DNA of 64,000 nucleotides from Kaistella palustris DSM 21579 (GTDB lineage: Bacteria > Bacteroidota > Bacteroidia > Flavobacteriales > Weeksellaceae). The stretch spans positions 1 through 64,000 of the forward strand of contig NZ_AULL01000017.1 of the NCBI RefSeq assembly GCF_000422265.1. Direction: 5' to 3'. How positions within the stretch are numbered: the stretch's first letter is position 1; the number at the start of each line of letters is the position of its first letter. The notes under the pieces were generated by a model. It saw only the letters and a program-made list of their open reading frames with translations, was not told the origin of the DNA and ran no database searches. This document shows positions 44,330 through 53,094 of this stretch, in pieces. Made by a program: the position numbers and the translations under genes.

Positions 44330-46027
44330 ATGAAACTGCTCTCCGCACTTTTTATTTTTGTTTCCGCATTTTCTTATGCTCAGAAATCTTTTCCTACACC
44401 CTACGAAAAAGGCAACGGCAACCAGACCACGACCTATGCCGAAATGGTGAAGTATTATGATGATCTCGCCAAAAATTTTAAAACAGTTACCGTAGAATCT
44501 TTCGGGACTGATGATAATGGTGAACCGGTCAAAGTCGTTATTTTCAACGCTTCAAAAGATAAAAATGTGCCTGCAATACTGATCAACAACGGAATTCATC
44601 CCGGTGAACCCGACGGTATCGATGCGACTATGATGATGATGCGCGACTTCGCTACAGGAAAAATCACTGCGGGAAATCTGAAGATTGTTGCGGTTGAAGC
44701 CTACAATATTTCGGGTATGCTGAGGCGGGGAAAATTCAGCCGCGCCAACCAGAACGGACCGGAAGAATACGGTTTCCGCGGAAACGCCCGAAACTACGAT
44801 CTGAACCGCGATTTCATTAAGAATGATACCGAAAATGCAAAAGCTTTCCAGCAGATCTTCCAGCATTTTAAACCGATATATTTTATTGATAATCACGTTT
44901 CTAACGGTGCCGACTATCAATATTTATTCACCTACATATCCACCAATAAAGAAAGACTCGGAAAAGATCTTGGAACGTATTTCAACGGAAAAATGCAGCC
45001 CGCCATCCTTCAGAAAGTTGAAGAAAAAGGAATTCTTGCCACACCTTATGTGAACATCCACGGTGATTCGCCGGACGAAGGTTTCACCGCTTTTATGGAT
45101 ACACCAAGATATGCAACGGGTTACACCACACTTTTCAACACTTTGGGAACCGTGGCAGAAACTCACATGCTGAAACCCTACAAAGAAAGGGTTCGTGCGA
45201 CGTATGAATATATGTTGGGCGCCATTAATTATACAGAAAAAAATGCAACTGAGATCCGGAGCTTAATGGCCGAAAGTTTAAAAGAAGTCCAGCCAAAAAT
45301 GAAATATCCTGTTCAGTGGAAAGTCGACAGTTCTAAATACCAACTGATTGATTTCAAGGGATATGAAGCCGGGCAAAAACCAAGTGGCGTTTCCGGTCAG
45401 GACCGTTTGTTTTATGACCGCGCGAAACCATTTACCCGAAAAGTGAAATTTTATAATGAATATATTCCCACCAGGGAAATTACAATTCCCACCTTTTACG
45501 TGGTCCCGAAATCTGAAAGAAAAGTGTTGGACTATTTAAAGCGGAATCATATTTCAATGAAGGAAATCCAGCAGGACTCGACCATTTATGTGCAGCAGTA
45601 CAGGATCGCGGATTTCAAGACGGTAAAAAGTCCCTACGAAGGACATTACCTGCACTACGACACTCAGGTGAAATCCGGGATGAAAATGACACAGTTCCGC
45701 CAAGGCGATTACATTGTTCCTACGGAGCAAAACGGTGTAAAATATCTGCTCGAAACTCTGGAGCCCGAAGCCGTGGATTCTTTCTTCAACTGGAATTTCT
45801 TCGATGGAATTCTGGGACAGAAAGAATATTATTCCGATTATGTTTTTGAGGATACAGCGGCAGATCTCTTAAAGAATGATCAGGTTTTGAGAACTGCATT
45901 TGAACTGCAGAAAGCAGCAGATCCTGAATTTGCGAAAAATGGTAAAGCACAGCTCGACTGGATTTACAAGCACTCTGATTATTATGAGAATACGGTTGGT
46001 TTATACCCGATCTACCGGATTTTGTAG
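44330..46027 (+). CDS. Secreted M14-family zinc carboxypeptidase
   Basis: The 565 residues begin with a signal peptide (about 1-17, ending SYAQ). The M14 domain covers about 30-290, with zinc ligands H90 and E93 (INNGIHPGEPDG), H189 (IDNHVSNGAD) and catalytic E277 (TVAETH). The C-terminal 280 residues are an extra region of mixed fold. It should cleave C-terminal residues or amide-linked groups from peptides outside the cytoplasm. No type IX sorting tail is evident. Confidence 0.88.
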   Translation: MKLLSALFIFVSAFSYAQKSFPTPYEKGNGNQTTTYAEMVKYYDDLAKNFKTVTVESFGTDDNGEPVKVVIFNASKDKNVPAILINNGIHPGEPDGIDATMMMMRDFATGKITAGNLKIVAVEAYNISGMLRRGKFSRANQNGPEEYGFRGNARNYDLNRDFIKNDTENAKAFQQIFQHFKPIYFIDNHVSNGADYQYLFTYISTNKERLGKDLGTYFNGKMQPAILQKVEEKGILATPYVNIHGDSPDEGFTAFMDTPRYATGYTTLFNTLGTVAETHMLKPYKERVRATYEYMLGAINYTEKNATEIRSLMAESLKEVQPKMKYPVQWKVDSSKYQLIDFKGYEAGQKPSGVSGQDRLFYDRAKPFTRKVKFYNEYIPTREITIPTFYVVPKSERKVLDYLKRNHISMKEIQQDSTIYVQQYRIADFKTVKSPYEGHYLHYDTQVKSGMKMTQFRQGDYIVPTEQNGVKYLLETLEPEAVDSFFNWNFFDGILGQKEYYSDYVFEDTAADLLKNDQVLRTAFELQKAADPEFAKNGKAQLDWIYKHSDYYENTVGLYPIYRIL

Positions 46028-46048
46028 GGAATTTTCACATCGCCGCAC

Positions 46049-46432
46049 ATGAAAAATTTAATCAGAATTGCACTTGGTCTTTTTATGCTTTTTGCGGGTG
46101 CCGGTCATCTTACTTTTGCGCGCGGAACTTTTCAGGCGCAGGTTCCGGACTGGATCCCTTTGTCCAAAGATCTCACCGTTGTGCTTTCGGGCGCAGCAGA
46201 AATTTTGCTTGGCCTTGCCATGATATTTTTAGTAAAATATAAGGAATGGGTCGGATGGTGTCTCGCTTTGTTTTATGTAATGGTGTTTCCGGGAAATATT
46301 GCACAATACCTGGAACACCGCGATGGTTTCGGACTGGATACTGATACCAAAAGATTTATAAGACTTCTGTTCCAGCCGGTTCTGATTTTTCTCGCACTTT
46401 ACTCAACGGAGGCTTATCGCAAACACAAGTAA
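46049..46432 (+). CDS. DoxX-like membrane protein
   Basis: The 127 residues hold four helices, with LGLFMLFAGAGHLTFARGTF near the N-terminus and VVLSGAAEILLGLAMIFLV in the middle, the same pattern as the protein at 32711. The function of these small members is not known. It follows the M14 gene by 21 bp. Confidence 0.8.
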   Translation: MKNLIRIALGLFMLFAGAGHLTFARGTFQAQVPDWIPLSKDLTVVLSGAAEILLGLAMIFLVKYKEWVGWCLALFYVMVFPGNIAQYLEHRDGFGLDTDTKRFIRLLFQPVLIFLALYSTEAYRKHK

Positions 46433-46437
46433 ATTAG

Positions 46438-46472
46438 AAAAGCGCTTTAGAAAATTTTTCCATAGCGCTTTT
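46438..46472. terminator. Bidirectional terminator between the DoxX gene and the JmjC-like gene
   Basis: AAAAGCGCT (46438-46446) and AGCGCTTTT (46464-46472) form a 9-bp stem. The convergent genes share it. Confidence 0.75.
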
Positions 46473-46473
46473 G

Positions 46474-47355
46474 TTATTTCGGTAAACCTTTTGCCAGTGC
46501 GTAATTGGCGCGTTTTATAGCTAATTTTTCTTTCCAGTCCATGTATCTGTTTTTGAAACGGCCTTTCATAAAGTTATCGATGTTCCGCTGTATGGTAAGA
46601 TTCCAGAGCGAGCGGGCTTTTACCGCCCACGATTTATCCCACGCACGCTGCGAAATCGAGAAACTGCCGTCGAGATAGCGCATATAATGCCACCAACCTG
46701 TCGGCATAAATAAGGTGTCGCCGTGTTCCAGGAAACACTCAATGCCTTCTACGCCTTCCAGCGCCGGGAATTTTTCGAAATCGGGATTTGAAATATCATA
46801 ATCTTCCAAAGCATACGTGGCGTATGGAATCTGGTAAAGCCGGTCCTTCCATTTATTGTCGAAAAGTAAAATATGTTTTCTGCCGTTGAAATGGGTGTGG
46901 AAAATATGCGCCATATCGATATCGTAATGCAGAAAGGTCTCGGAGCCTTTGCCACCGAAAAACATATTCGGGAATTTATCCAGAAAACCGCCCATCAGAT
47001 CTTTTGGTGAGATATAGTCTTTCAGCAGTTTCGGTGCAGATTTTATAGGATCAAAAAGAAAGATGCGCAGATCGGTCGGCTCCCTTTGTATGAGGTCGAT
47101 GTAATCTGTAAACTTCATCTTTGAGGCTGAAGAATTGATCGGTGCGGCGGGATCGGCTTTTGAAGAATCATAAAGCGGAACTTCTACATCGCCTACCACT
47201 TCCTTCATATAGTCCATGGTCCATTTCTGGTAGGCCGGCCACTTTTTTGCCATATTTTTCAGAACAACAGGTTTCCGCGGAATCAGATATTTCTCCCGGA
47301 ATTCTTCTTTGGTGATGTCTTCCACCACATCGATCGGCGTTAAATGAAGTCCCAT
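46474..47355 (-). CDS. Cupin-like (JmjC-type) 2-oxoglutarate/iron dioxygenase
   Basis: The 293 residues contain the metal triad H143-x-D145 (FLHYDIDMAH) and H223 (MPTGWWHYMRYL), with K160 as probable 2-oxoglutarate ligand. The N-terminal PRKPVVLKNMAKKWPAYQKW is typical of the cupin_8/JmjC family, whose members hydroxylate proteins or small molecules. It stands alone and the target is unknown. A -7 element at 47374-47381 precedes it. Confidence 0.85.
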   Translation of the reverse strand: MGLHLTPIDVVEDITKEEFREKYLIPRKPVVLKNMAKKWPAYQKWTMDYMKEVVGDVEVPLYDSSKADPAAPINSSASKMKFTDYIDLIQREPTDLRIFLFDPIKSAPKLLKDYISPKDLMGGFLDKFPNMFFGGKGSETFLHYDIDMAHIFHTHFNGRKHILLFDNKWKDRLYQIPYATYALEDYDISNPDFEKFPALEGVEGIECFLEHGDTLFMPTGWWHYMRYLDGSFSISQRAWDKSWAVKARSLWNLTIQRNIDNFMKGRFKNRYMDWKEKLAIKRANYALAKGLPK

Positions 47356-47373
47356 ATTCGTAAATCTTAGTCA

Positions 47374-47381
47374 CAAAAATA
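47374..47381 (-). promoter_or_regulatory. -7 element (TATTTTTG) of the JmjC-like gene
   Basis: CAAAAATA on the plus strand matches TAnnTTTG on the minus strand, 18 bp before the start codon. Confidence 0.4.
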
Positions 47382-47506
47382 ACAAAAAAGAATTCTGCGT
47401 GCGAAAAAGGGAAGTACATTTCTGCGTCATCATAAAAACGTGAGCTGCACAAAGCGCTCAGAATGTAACAAAGAAGCTGAATTTTATACTAATTTCTAAA
47501 ACATTT

Positions 47507-50239
47507 ATGAAAAAACAGTTACTTTTTTTCTTCGCCTTTTTTTGTGTGATGATGTCGTACGCTCAGTCCGTGATCAGCGGCAGGATTACCGATTCCGATG
47601 GGCATCCTGTGGCAAGCGCCAGTGTGACCATTGAGGAACAGGGCAAAGATGCGATCATGGCTTTCTCCATCTCGAACTCGAAAGGGGAATTTAAAGTGAC
47701 CTTTACTTCGCCGGAAGCCAATGTGGATTTAAAAATCAAAGCCTTTAATCAAAAGCCACTGACGCGCACGGTTAAAAATCAGACTCAAACCTTAAACTTT
47801 AGTTTAGAACCGGATGCTACGGAAATTAAAGAAGTAAAGCTGAAAACAAAACTTATTACCAAAAAAGGCGACACCATTTCCTATGATCTGAAAGCTTTTG
47901 AAAGTAAAGCCGACCGGACGTTGGCCGATGTGTTGAAGAAAATTCCCGGCATCGATGTAAATCCCGACGGAACCGTTCTCTACCAGGGTGAACCGATCAA
48001 TAAATTTTATGTGAACGGGAAAGATCTGATGGAAGGCGGCTACGGAACCATCAATAATTCTTTGCCTAAAGATGCCGTGCAGAAAGTGGAAGTGATGGAA
48101 AATCACCAGCCTGTAAAAATTCTGCAGGATAAAGTTCCCTCGGAAAATGCCGCACTGAATGTAAAACTTAAAAAAGGAATCACCACCACTGGCCGGGGAG
48201 AAATTGGTTTAGGTCTGGATCCGCTTCTGTGGAATGTGAAAGTTACGCCGATGTTTTTCAGCCCCAAGACGCAGTGGGTAGTCAATTACAAAGCCAATAA
48301 CAACGGCGAAAGTGTGGAGAAGGAAGGCAACCTGCTGAGTTTTGGTTCCCGCTGGGAAGGCCGCCGCGCCCAAGCCGCACCAAACCGCTGGCTGAGTGTT
48401 GATAATGCGGCGACACCGGATCTGCCCGAGAAAAGATACCTGATGAACAACGTTCACTTTTTTTCTGCGAATGTTTTGGTGAATCCGTTTAAAAATAAAG
48501 AGTGGGAATTAAAAGCGAGTTCCAGTTATACCAACAATGCGATCTCGCGGGAATCTACGCGCGAAACTACGTACGAACTCGATACTGATTTCTTCACCGC
48601 CGGAAAAGTCACCACCACAGAATCCAATAAATTTTACAGCAATGCGGCAAAAGGGGAGATCATATTTACTAAGAATGCAAAAAAAGGTTTCTTTAAAAAT
48701 ACCACGACCTGGAACGGTTTCTGGAATGATGACCGTGGAAACTCGGCTACACAATACAATTTAGCGGTGCCGGATCCAAATCTTAAAAATATTCTGCTTG
48801 ATGAAAGTCTGACTTCGCCAACCGGGATTTTTCAGAATTCCCTGAGTACAATTATTCCATGGAAGGAAAAACTGGTAAATGTGATGAGTTATTTTTCGTA
48901 CCAGAAAGACCGGCAAACCCTTTCGGCAACCAACCAGAACTTTTTCGATCTCGATGCTCAAATTGATTCGCTTTCGCAGACCACAAAACATTTCGACCGG
49001 CTCGATCAGCAGATCTCTTTAAAGACATTAACAGCAAACCATTCCGCGCTGGTTGGCTTTTCCTATAAGAAATGGACAATGACGCCGGAAATTGGTTTAA
49101 ATCTAACGCTGAACGATATGAATTCGCAGCTGTATGGTGACCGCGTTTTACTGAACCAGTCGTTTCAAAACCACCTGGAATGGAATGAGCTGAATCCGTA
49201 CACTCAGGTTGGTTTCAATTATAAAGGTTCCGCGCTGAATCTGAACTTTACCTTACCGCTGAACTTCTACAGCATCGATTACAAGGATCTGATCCGACAG
49301 AAAGACTCCGAGATCGCCAAAACTGTATTTGAACCCAATCTTTGGGGAAGTTTCGATTTTGCCTCGTTTTGGAAACTCTGGACTTTTGCTTCCTTAAATT
49401 ATAATTTCGGCGATTTCGGTTCGGTGTACGATGGCAGAATTCTTACCAATCCGAAATCACTGAACTATCGCGACAGTGGGCTTTTGCCGGAAAACAGGAC
49501 TCTTAATTCCGCTTCGCGCCTTGAGTACAGAAATCCGCTGAATAATTTATTTTTTAATATTCGGTATTCCTACAACAGCATCAATAAAAACCTGATTTCC
49601 AGGTCGCAATTGTTTGCTTCGGGCGCTTCCAGTACAAGTCTGGAATATGTGGATAACACGAATTTTTCCCAGAGCGAAGGTGCAGAAATCGGAAAGTATT
49701 TCCCGAAATTTAAAACCAATGCGTCGGCGACTTTTACCAACCGCGATTCGAATTCCTTCAGCATTTTGGTGGATCAGAACCTGGTGGATAATCTGATCGA
49801 AACCAAAACCAATACCCAGAGCTTTGCCTTTAAATTCAACAATACTTACTTTTCGTGGATGAGCCTGGATTATAATATCTCTTTGAACTGGTACAAGAAC
49901 CGCGACGATTACCGAAATAACGTAAATAAAAACAGCGGCTGGAACCATAATCTGAATGTCTTCTTTTACCCGCTCGAAAATCATACGCTGGGTTTTGTGT
50001 GGGATGATATTTCGACTTCCCAGGGGAATACGACACTTCGAAACTCTTTCTATGACCTTTCTTACCAATACACATGGTCAAAAAAGAAAATTGATTTCGA
50101 AGTAAAATGGCTGAATATCGCCAACAGGAAAACATACGAAACCATCAGTTATAACACCACTTATTTTTCAACGGTTCGCAATAATATCGAGATCCGCCCT
50201 AGTCAGGTGATGTTTACTGTCAAATTTAATTTCAAATAA
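47507..50239 (+). CDS. Outer-membrane beta-barrel protein with N-terminal carboxypeptidase-regulatory-like domain
   Basis: The 910 residues start with a signal peptide (about 1-20, ending MSYAQ). A CarboxypepD_reg-like domain (about 20-105, VISGRITDSDGHPVASASV) is followed by a plug-like region (about 115-225) and a long barrel. The last residues, MFTVKFNFK, form a typical final strand. It resembles the TonB-receptor-like family (OMP_b-brl) but I see no clear TonB box. A GLPGLI gene follows after 6 bp, a recurrent pairing in Flavobacteriia. Substrate unknown. Confidence 0.83.
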   Translation: MKKQLLFFFAFFCVMMSYAQSVISGRITDSDGHPVASASVTIEEQGKDAIMAFSISNSKGEFKVTFTSPEANVDLKIKAFNQKPLTRTVKNQTQTLNFSLEPDATEIKEVKLKTKLITKKGDTISYDLKAFESKADRTLADVLKKIPGIDVNPDGTVLYQGEPINKFYVNGKDLMEGGYGTINNSLPKDAVQKVEVMENHQPVKILQDKVPSENAALNVKLKKGITTTGRGEIGLGLDPLLWNVKVTPMFFSPKTQWVVNYKANNNGESVEKEGNLLSFGSRWEGRRAQAAPNRWLSVDNAATPDLPEKRYLMNNVHFFSANVLVNPFKNKEWELKASSSYTNNAISRESTRETTYELDTDFFTAGKVTTTESNKFYSNAAKGEIIFTKNAKKGFFKNTTTWNGFWNDDRGNSATQYNLAVPDPNLKNILLDESLTSPTGIFQNSLSTIIPWKEKLVNVMSYFSYQKDRQTLSATNQNFFDLDAQIDSLSQTTKHFDRLDQQISLKTLTANHSALVGFSYKKWTMTPEIGLNLTLNDMNSQLYGDRVLLNQSFQNHLEWNELNPYTQVGFNYKGSALNLNFTLPLNFYSIDYKDLIRQKDSEIAKTVFEPNLWGSFDFASFWKLWTFASLNYNFGDFGSVYDGRILTNPKSLNYRDSGLLPENRTLNSASRLEYRNPLNNLFFNIRYSYNSINKNLISRSQLFASGASSTSLEYVDNTNFSQSEGAEIGKYFPKFKTNASATFTNRDSNSFSILVDQNLVDNLIETKTNTQSFAFKFNNTYFSWMSLDYNISLNWYKNRDDYRNNVNKNSGWNHNLNVFFYPLENHTLGFVWDDISTSQGNTTLRNSFYDLSYQYTWSKKKIDFEVKWLNIANRKTYETISYNTTYFSTVRNNIEIRPSQVMFTVKFNFK

Positions 50240-50245
50240 TTTTTA

Positions 50246-51121
50246 ATGATGAAAATATTAGTTGCCTTCTCTTTATTTTTTGGCTTAATGGTTTTCGCTC
50301 AACAGAACAGGGTGATCTATGAATATACCTACCGCCCAGATTCTACCAAAACCGACAGCCTGAAAAAAGAATGGATGTATCTGGACATCAATAAAAATGG
50401 TTCTAAATATTACAGCAAAAGCACTTTTGAGAGCGATTCCATCGTAGCGGAAAGCGTGAAAAAACAAATGGAAGCCGGGATGCAGCGTATTTCTGTTTCG
50501 CGACAGTCCAGCGGTGGCGAAATTAAATATGAGATCACAAAAACGTATCCGGCATTCAAAACCACACTGATTACTAATATTGGCAACGACACTTATGAAG
50601 TGCCGGAGGACCGCCCGATCAGCTGGCAGATCTTACCGGCGAAAAAGAAGTTGGGCGAGTTCGCTGTTCAGGAAGCACGTACCCATTTTGCCGGCCGCAA
50701 CTGGACCGCCTGGTTCACCACCGATATCGCAATCCAGGACGGACCTTACAAATTTTCAGGCTTACCGGGCTTGATCGTAGAAATTTCCGATGAAAGCGGC
50801 AGCCATAAGATGGAACTCAAAGGCATTAAAAAGATTCCCGAAAGCACTGTTCCGGAACTGAACACAAAAGGCAGGGATATTCCGCTTTTAAAGAAAAAAC
50901 CGCTCGAAATCAGCCGCCAGCAGTATGTGAAACAGCTCAGGCAATATGCGAACGATCCGGTGCAAAGTATGCGCGAAATCCTGGCAAAACCGAATTCACA
51001 GGTTAAAATTAACGTGAACGGCAGAGAAATTTCTGATCCCAAAGATATCCTGCGCGAACTCGAAAAGAATGCCCGCGAAAAAATGCAGAAAAATAACAAT
51101 CCGCTCGAACTGATTCCTTAA
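50246..51121 (+). CDS. GLPGLI-family exported protein
   Basis: The 291 residues begin with a signal peptide (ending VFAQQ) and carry the family core RNWTAWFTTDIAIQDGPYKF followed by SGLPGLIVEISDE (from about 150). The C-terminal third is charged. The family is named for this motif and its function is unknown. It is coupled to the barrel gene (6-bp gap). A paralogue lies at 51756. Confidence 0.88.
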   Translation: MMKILVAFSLFFGLMVFAQQNRVIYEYTYRPDSTKTDSLKKEWMYLDINKNGSKYYSKSTFESDSIVAESVKKQMEAGMQRISVSRQSSGGEIKYEITKTYPAFKTTLITNIGNDTYEVPEDRPISWQILPAKKKLGEFAVQEARTHFAGRNWTAWFTTDIAIQDGPYKFSGLPGLIVEISDESGSHKMELKGIKKIPESTVPELNTKGRDIPLLKKKPLEISRQQYVKQLRQYANDPVQSMREILAKPNSQVKINVNGREISDPKDILRELEKNAREKMQKNNNPLELIP

Positions 51122-51124
51122 GTA

Positions 51125-51625
51125 TCAATAATCGTTTTGCTGATCGGCGCTCGGACCGTAACTTCCCGGTAGCGGAATATCATTTAACCGGTAATAAACT
51201 CCCAGCTGCGCGCGGTGGTGTATGATCTGACTGAGTGCGTGGCGAATTGCCTCATATTTGCTGAGATCCAAAATCACTTTGCCGCTAACACTCATCGACC
51301 ATCTGCCTTCCAGCTCATCTTCCTGCATGTTGTCGAGTGTCTGGCTGCTTTTGCGATAAGATTCCTCCAGCTTCTGAAGCAGTTCCGAACCTGATGTTAA
51401 AAGCAAAGGCTGATATTCGCCCGGTTCGAAATTCTGATTTTCATTTTTCATTATAAATTCCGGCCAGCCAAAAATCTCGACAATATGTGTGGCGAGCGGC
51501 ATAAGTTTCATACTTTTCGGGTGTGGCGAATAGTCGTTTTTATCCGTAGGAAAACTTACGAGGAACTTTTTGGTGGTTTCGTATTCGTCCCGAAACTCTT
51601 TTTTTAAAAGCGGTATAATTTCCAT
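51125..51625 (-). CDS. DinB-family protein
   Basis: The 166 residues form a DinB-like four-helix bundle. Possible metal ligands are the His in MPLATHIVEIFGWPEF and the pair in ALSQIIHHRAQLG, close to the usual DinB pattern. Members bind metal and act in thiol transfer or unknown reactions. The gene is inserted between the two GLPGLI genes on the opposite strand. Confidence 0.85.
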   Translation of the reverse strand: MEIIPLLKKEFRDEYETTKKFLVSFPTDKNDYSPHPKSMKLMPLATHIVEIFGWPEFIMKNENQNFEPGEYQPLLLTSGSELLQKLEESYRKSSQTLDNMQEDELEGRWSMSVSGKVILDLSKYEAIRHALSQIIHHRAQLGVYYRLNDIPLPGSYGPSADQQNDY

Positions 51626-51721
51626 TATTTTTTGTTTTAATAAAGATATAAATGTTCCACTGCTTACGGAAATAAAAGTTATTTTTTTCTAAAACCAAAC
51701 CCCAGATCTGTAACAAATAAG

Positions 51722-51729
51722 TAGTTTTG
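51722..51729 (+). promoter_or_regulatory. -7 element (TAGTTTTG) of the second GLPGLI gene
   Basis: Perfect TAnnTTTG, 26 bp before the start; shows that this gene is transcribed on its own. Confidence 0.45.
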
Positions 51730-51755
51730 TTTACCAATGATTAAACCTCAAGAAA

Positions 51756-52649
51756 ATGAAAAAATTATTTACACTGTTTTTAGTAACCGCATTTTTCGCA
51801 ATAAATGCACAGGAGACAGCCAACCGCTTCTTTTATGAACTCACTTTTAAACCAAAACAGGATTCCGCACGTTTGGATAAAGTGATGACGATCCTCGACA
51901 TCACCAAAGACAAATCGATTTACCGTGATTATACTATGGTTGCCCAGGATTCTACCCTGAAGATCCAGTTTGAGCAGATGCAGAAATCAGGCGTTTTCAA
52001 GGATTTCTCGAAAATGGTAACCATGCCCAAATTTGGGGAAAAGATTTACAAGTTTTATCCGGATATGAAAGTGCAGTATGTGGAGCGAATCTCCAGCGGC
52101 TTTACTCCGCTGAATATCGGTTACAATGATGACAGCAAATTCAACTGGAAGATCTTAAACCAAAAAGAAAAAATCGGCAGCTATAATACCCAGAAAGCAA
52201 CCACAGATTTTGGCGGCAGAAAATGGACAGCCTGGTTTACCAGCGATATTCCACTGCAGGACGGCCCTTATAAATTCCACGGTTTGCCGGGCCTTATCGT
52301 GAAAATTGAAGATGAAGGTAAAAATTATTCCTGGGAACTGAAGGGCAATAAAAAAGTGCCGAACTACAGCGAAGCTACCTTTCTGGAATCAATATCACCC
52401 GGTGGCGATGGCGGCAAAGTACAGGAAGTCAGCCGTGAGAAATTTGAGAAAACTTATGCTGAATACAAGAAAGACCCTTTCGCTTCGATGCGGCCGCTGC
52501 TGAAACCGGAAATGCTTTCCCAAAAAATGCCCGGCAGTGAAACTACAGTGGGCGATATGCTGAAACAGCAGGAAAAAATGGTGAAAGATTTTTTCGGCGC
52601 GAATAGCAATCCGATTGAAATTTACACGCCCGCTCCGAAAAAAAAGTAA
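51756..52649 (+). CDS. GLPGLI-family exported protein (paralogue)
   Basis: The 297 residues have a signal peptide (about 1-18, ending AINAQ) and the core RKWTAWFTSDIPLQDGPYKF followed by HGLPGLIVKIEDE, matching the protein at 50246 over most of its length. The C-terminus is lysine-rich. Unlike its paralogue it is not adjacent to a barrel gene and has its own promoter. Function unknown. Confidence 0.88.
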   Translation: MKKLFTLFLVTAFFAINAQETANRFFYELTFKPKQDSARLDKVMTILDITKDKSIYRDYTMVAQDSTLKIQFEQMQKSGVFKDFSKMVTMPKFGEKIYKFYPDMKVQYVERISSGFTPLNIGYNDDSKFNWKILNQKEKIGSYNTQKATTDFGGRKWTAWFTSDIPLQDGPYKFHGLPGLIVKIEDEGKNYSWELKGNKKVPNYSEATFLESISPGGDGGKVQEVSREKFEKTYAEYKKDPFASMRPLLKPEMLSQKMPGSETTVGDMLKQQEKMVKDFFGANSNPIEIYTPAPKKK

Positions 52650-52670
52650 GTCATCACAAAAAAAAAGGAC

Positions 52671-52698
52671 AAACCGGGAACTACAATTTCCGGTTTTT
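52671..52698 (+). terminator. Rho-independent terminator of the second GLPGLI gene
   Basis: AAACCGGGAA (52671-52680) pairs with TTTCCGGTTT (52687-52696) around CTACAA, followed by T residues. Confidence 0.85.
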
Positions 52699-52785
52699 CT
52701 ATGGTCTTTTTTTAGTTTCCGGGGACTTCATCACTAAATAGCTGCACTTTTCCCGAAACCTTATTTAGATTTGATTTAAATAACA

Positions 52786-52793
52786 TATCTTTG
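52786..52793 (+). promoter_or_regulatory. -7 element (TATCTTTG) of the feo operon
   Basis: Perfect TAnnTTTG, 17 bp before the TTG start of feoA. The implied transcription start leaves only about a dozen bases of leader. No Fur box was identified with confidence. Confidence 0.5.
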
Positions 52794-52810
52794 CACATCA
52801 AAATTTAGCT

Positions 52811-53065
52811 TTGAAAAGACCAGATTCTCACAAATTATGCTGTTTTCCGAAAGATGTTTCGGGCAAGATCGTTGGTTATGAAAATGATGACCTGCAGATG
52901 CCCAACAAAATCATAGAAATGGGACTTTTGCCGGAAACCGCCTTCAAAATACTTTATCAGGCACCATTTCGCGGACCGCTCTACATAGAGTTCGGCGACG
53001 AAAAAAGCCGTATCGCACTTCGCGAGGAAGAAGCACGTTTCATTATTGTGGAAAAGGCCGTGTAA
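52811..53065 (+). CDS. feoA: FeoA-like ferrous iron transport protein
   Basis: The 84 residues match the SH3-like FeoA domain, with GKIVGYENDDLQMPNKIIEMGLLP and GPLYIEFGDEKSRIALREEEA. The frame starts at TTG 52811; the first in-frame ATG lies at residue 30, inside the domain, so TTG is the likely start. FeoA supports FeoB in Fe(II) uptake. feoB follows after 29 bp. Confidence 0.88.
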   Translation: MKRPDSHKLCCFPKDVSGKIVGYENDDLQMPNKIIEMGLLPETAFKILYQAPFRGPLYIEFGDEKSRIALREEEARFIIVEKAV

Positions 53066-53094
53066 AGCGAACCATTTTTAAGTGGAATTAAGAA

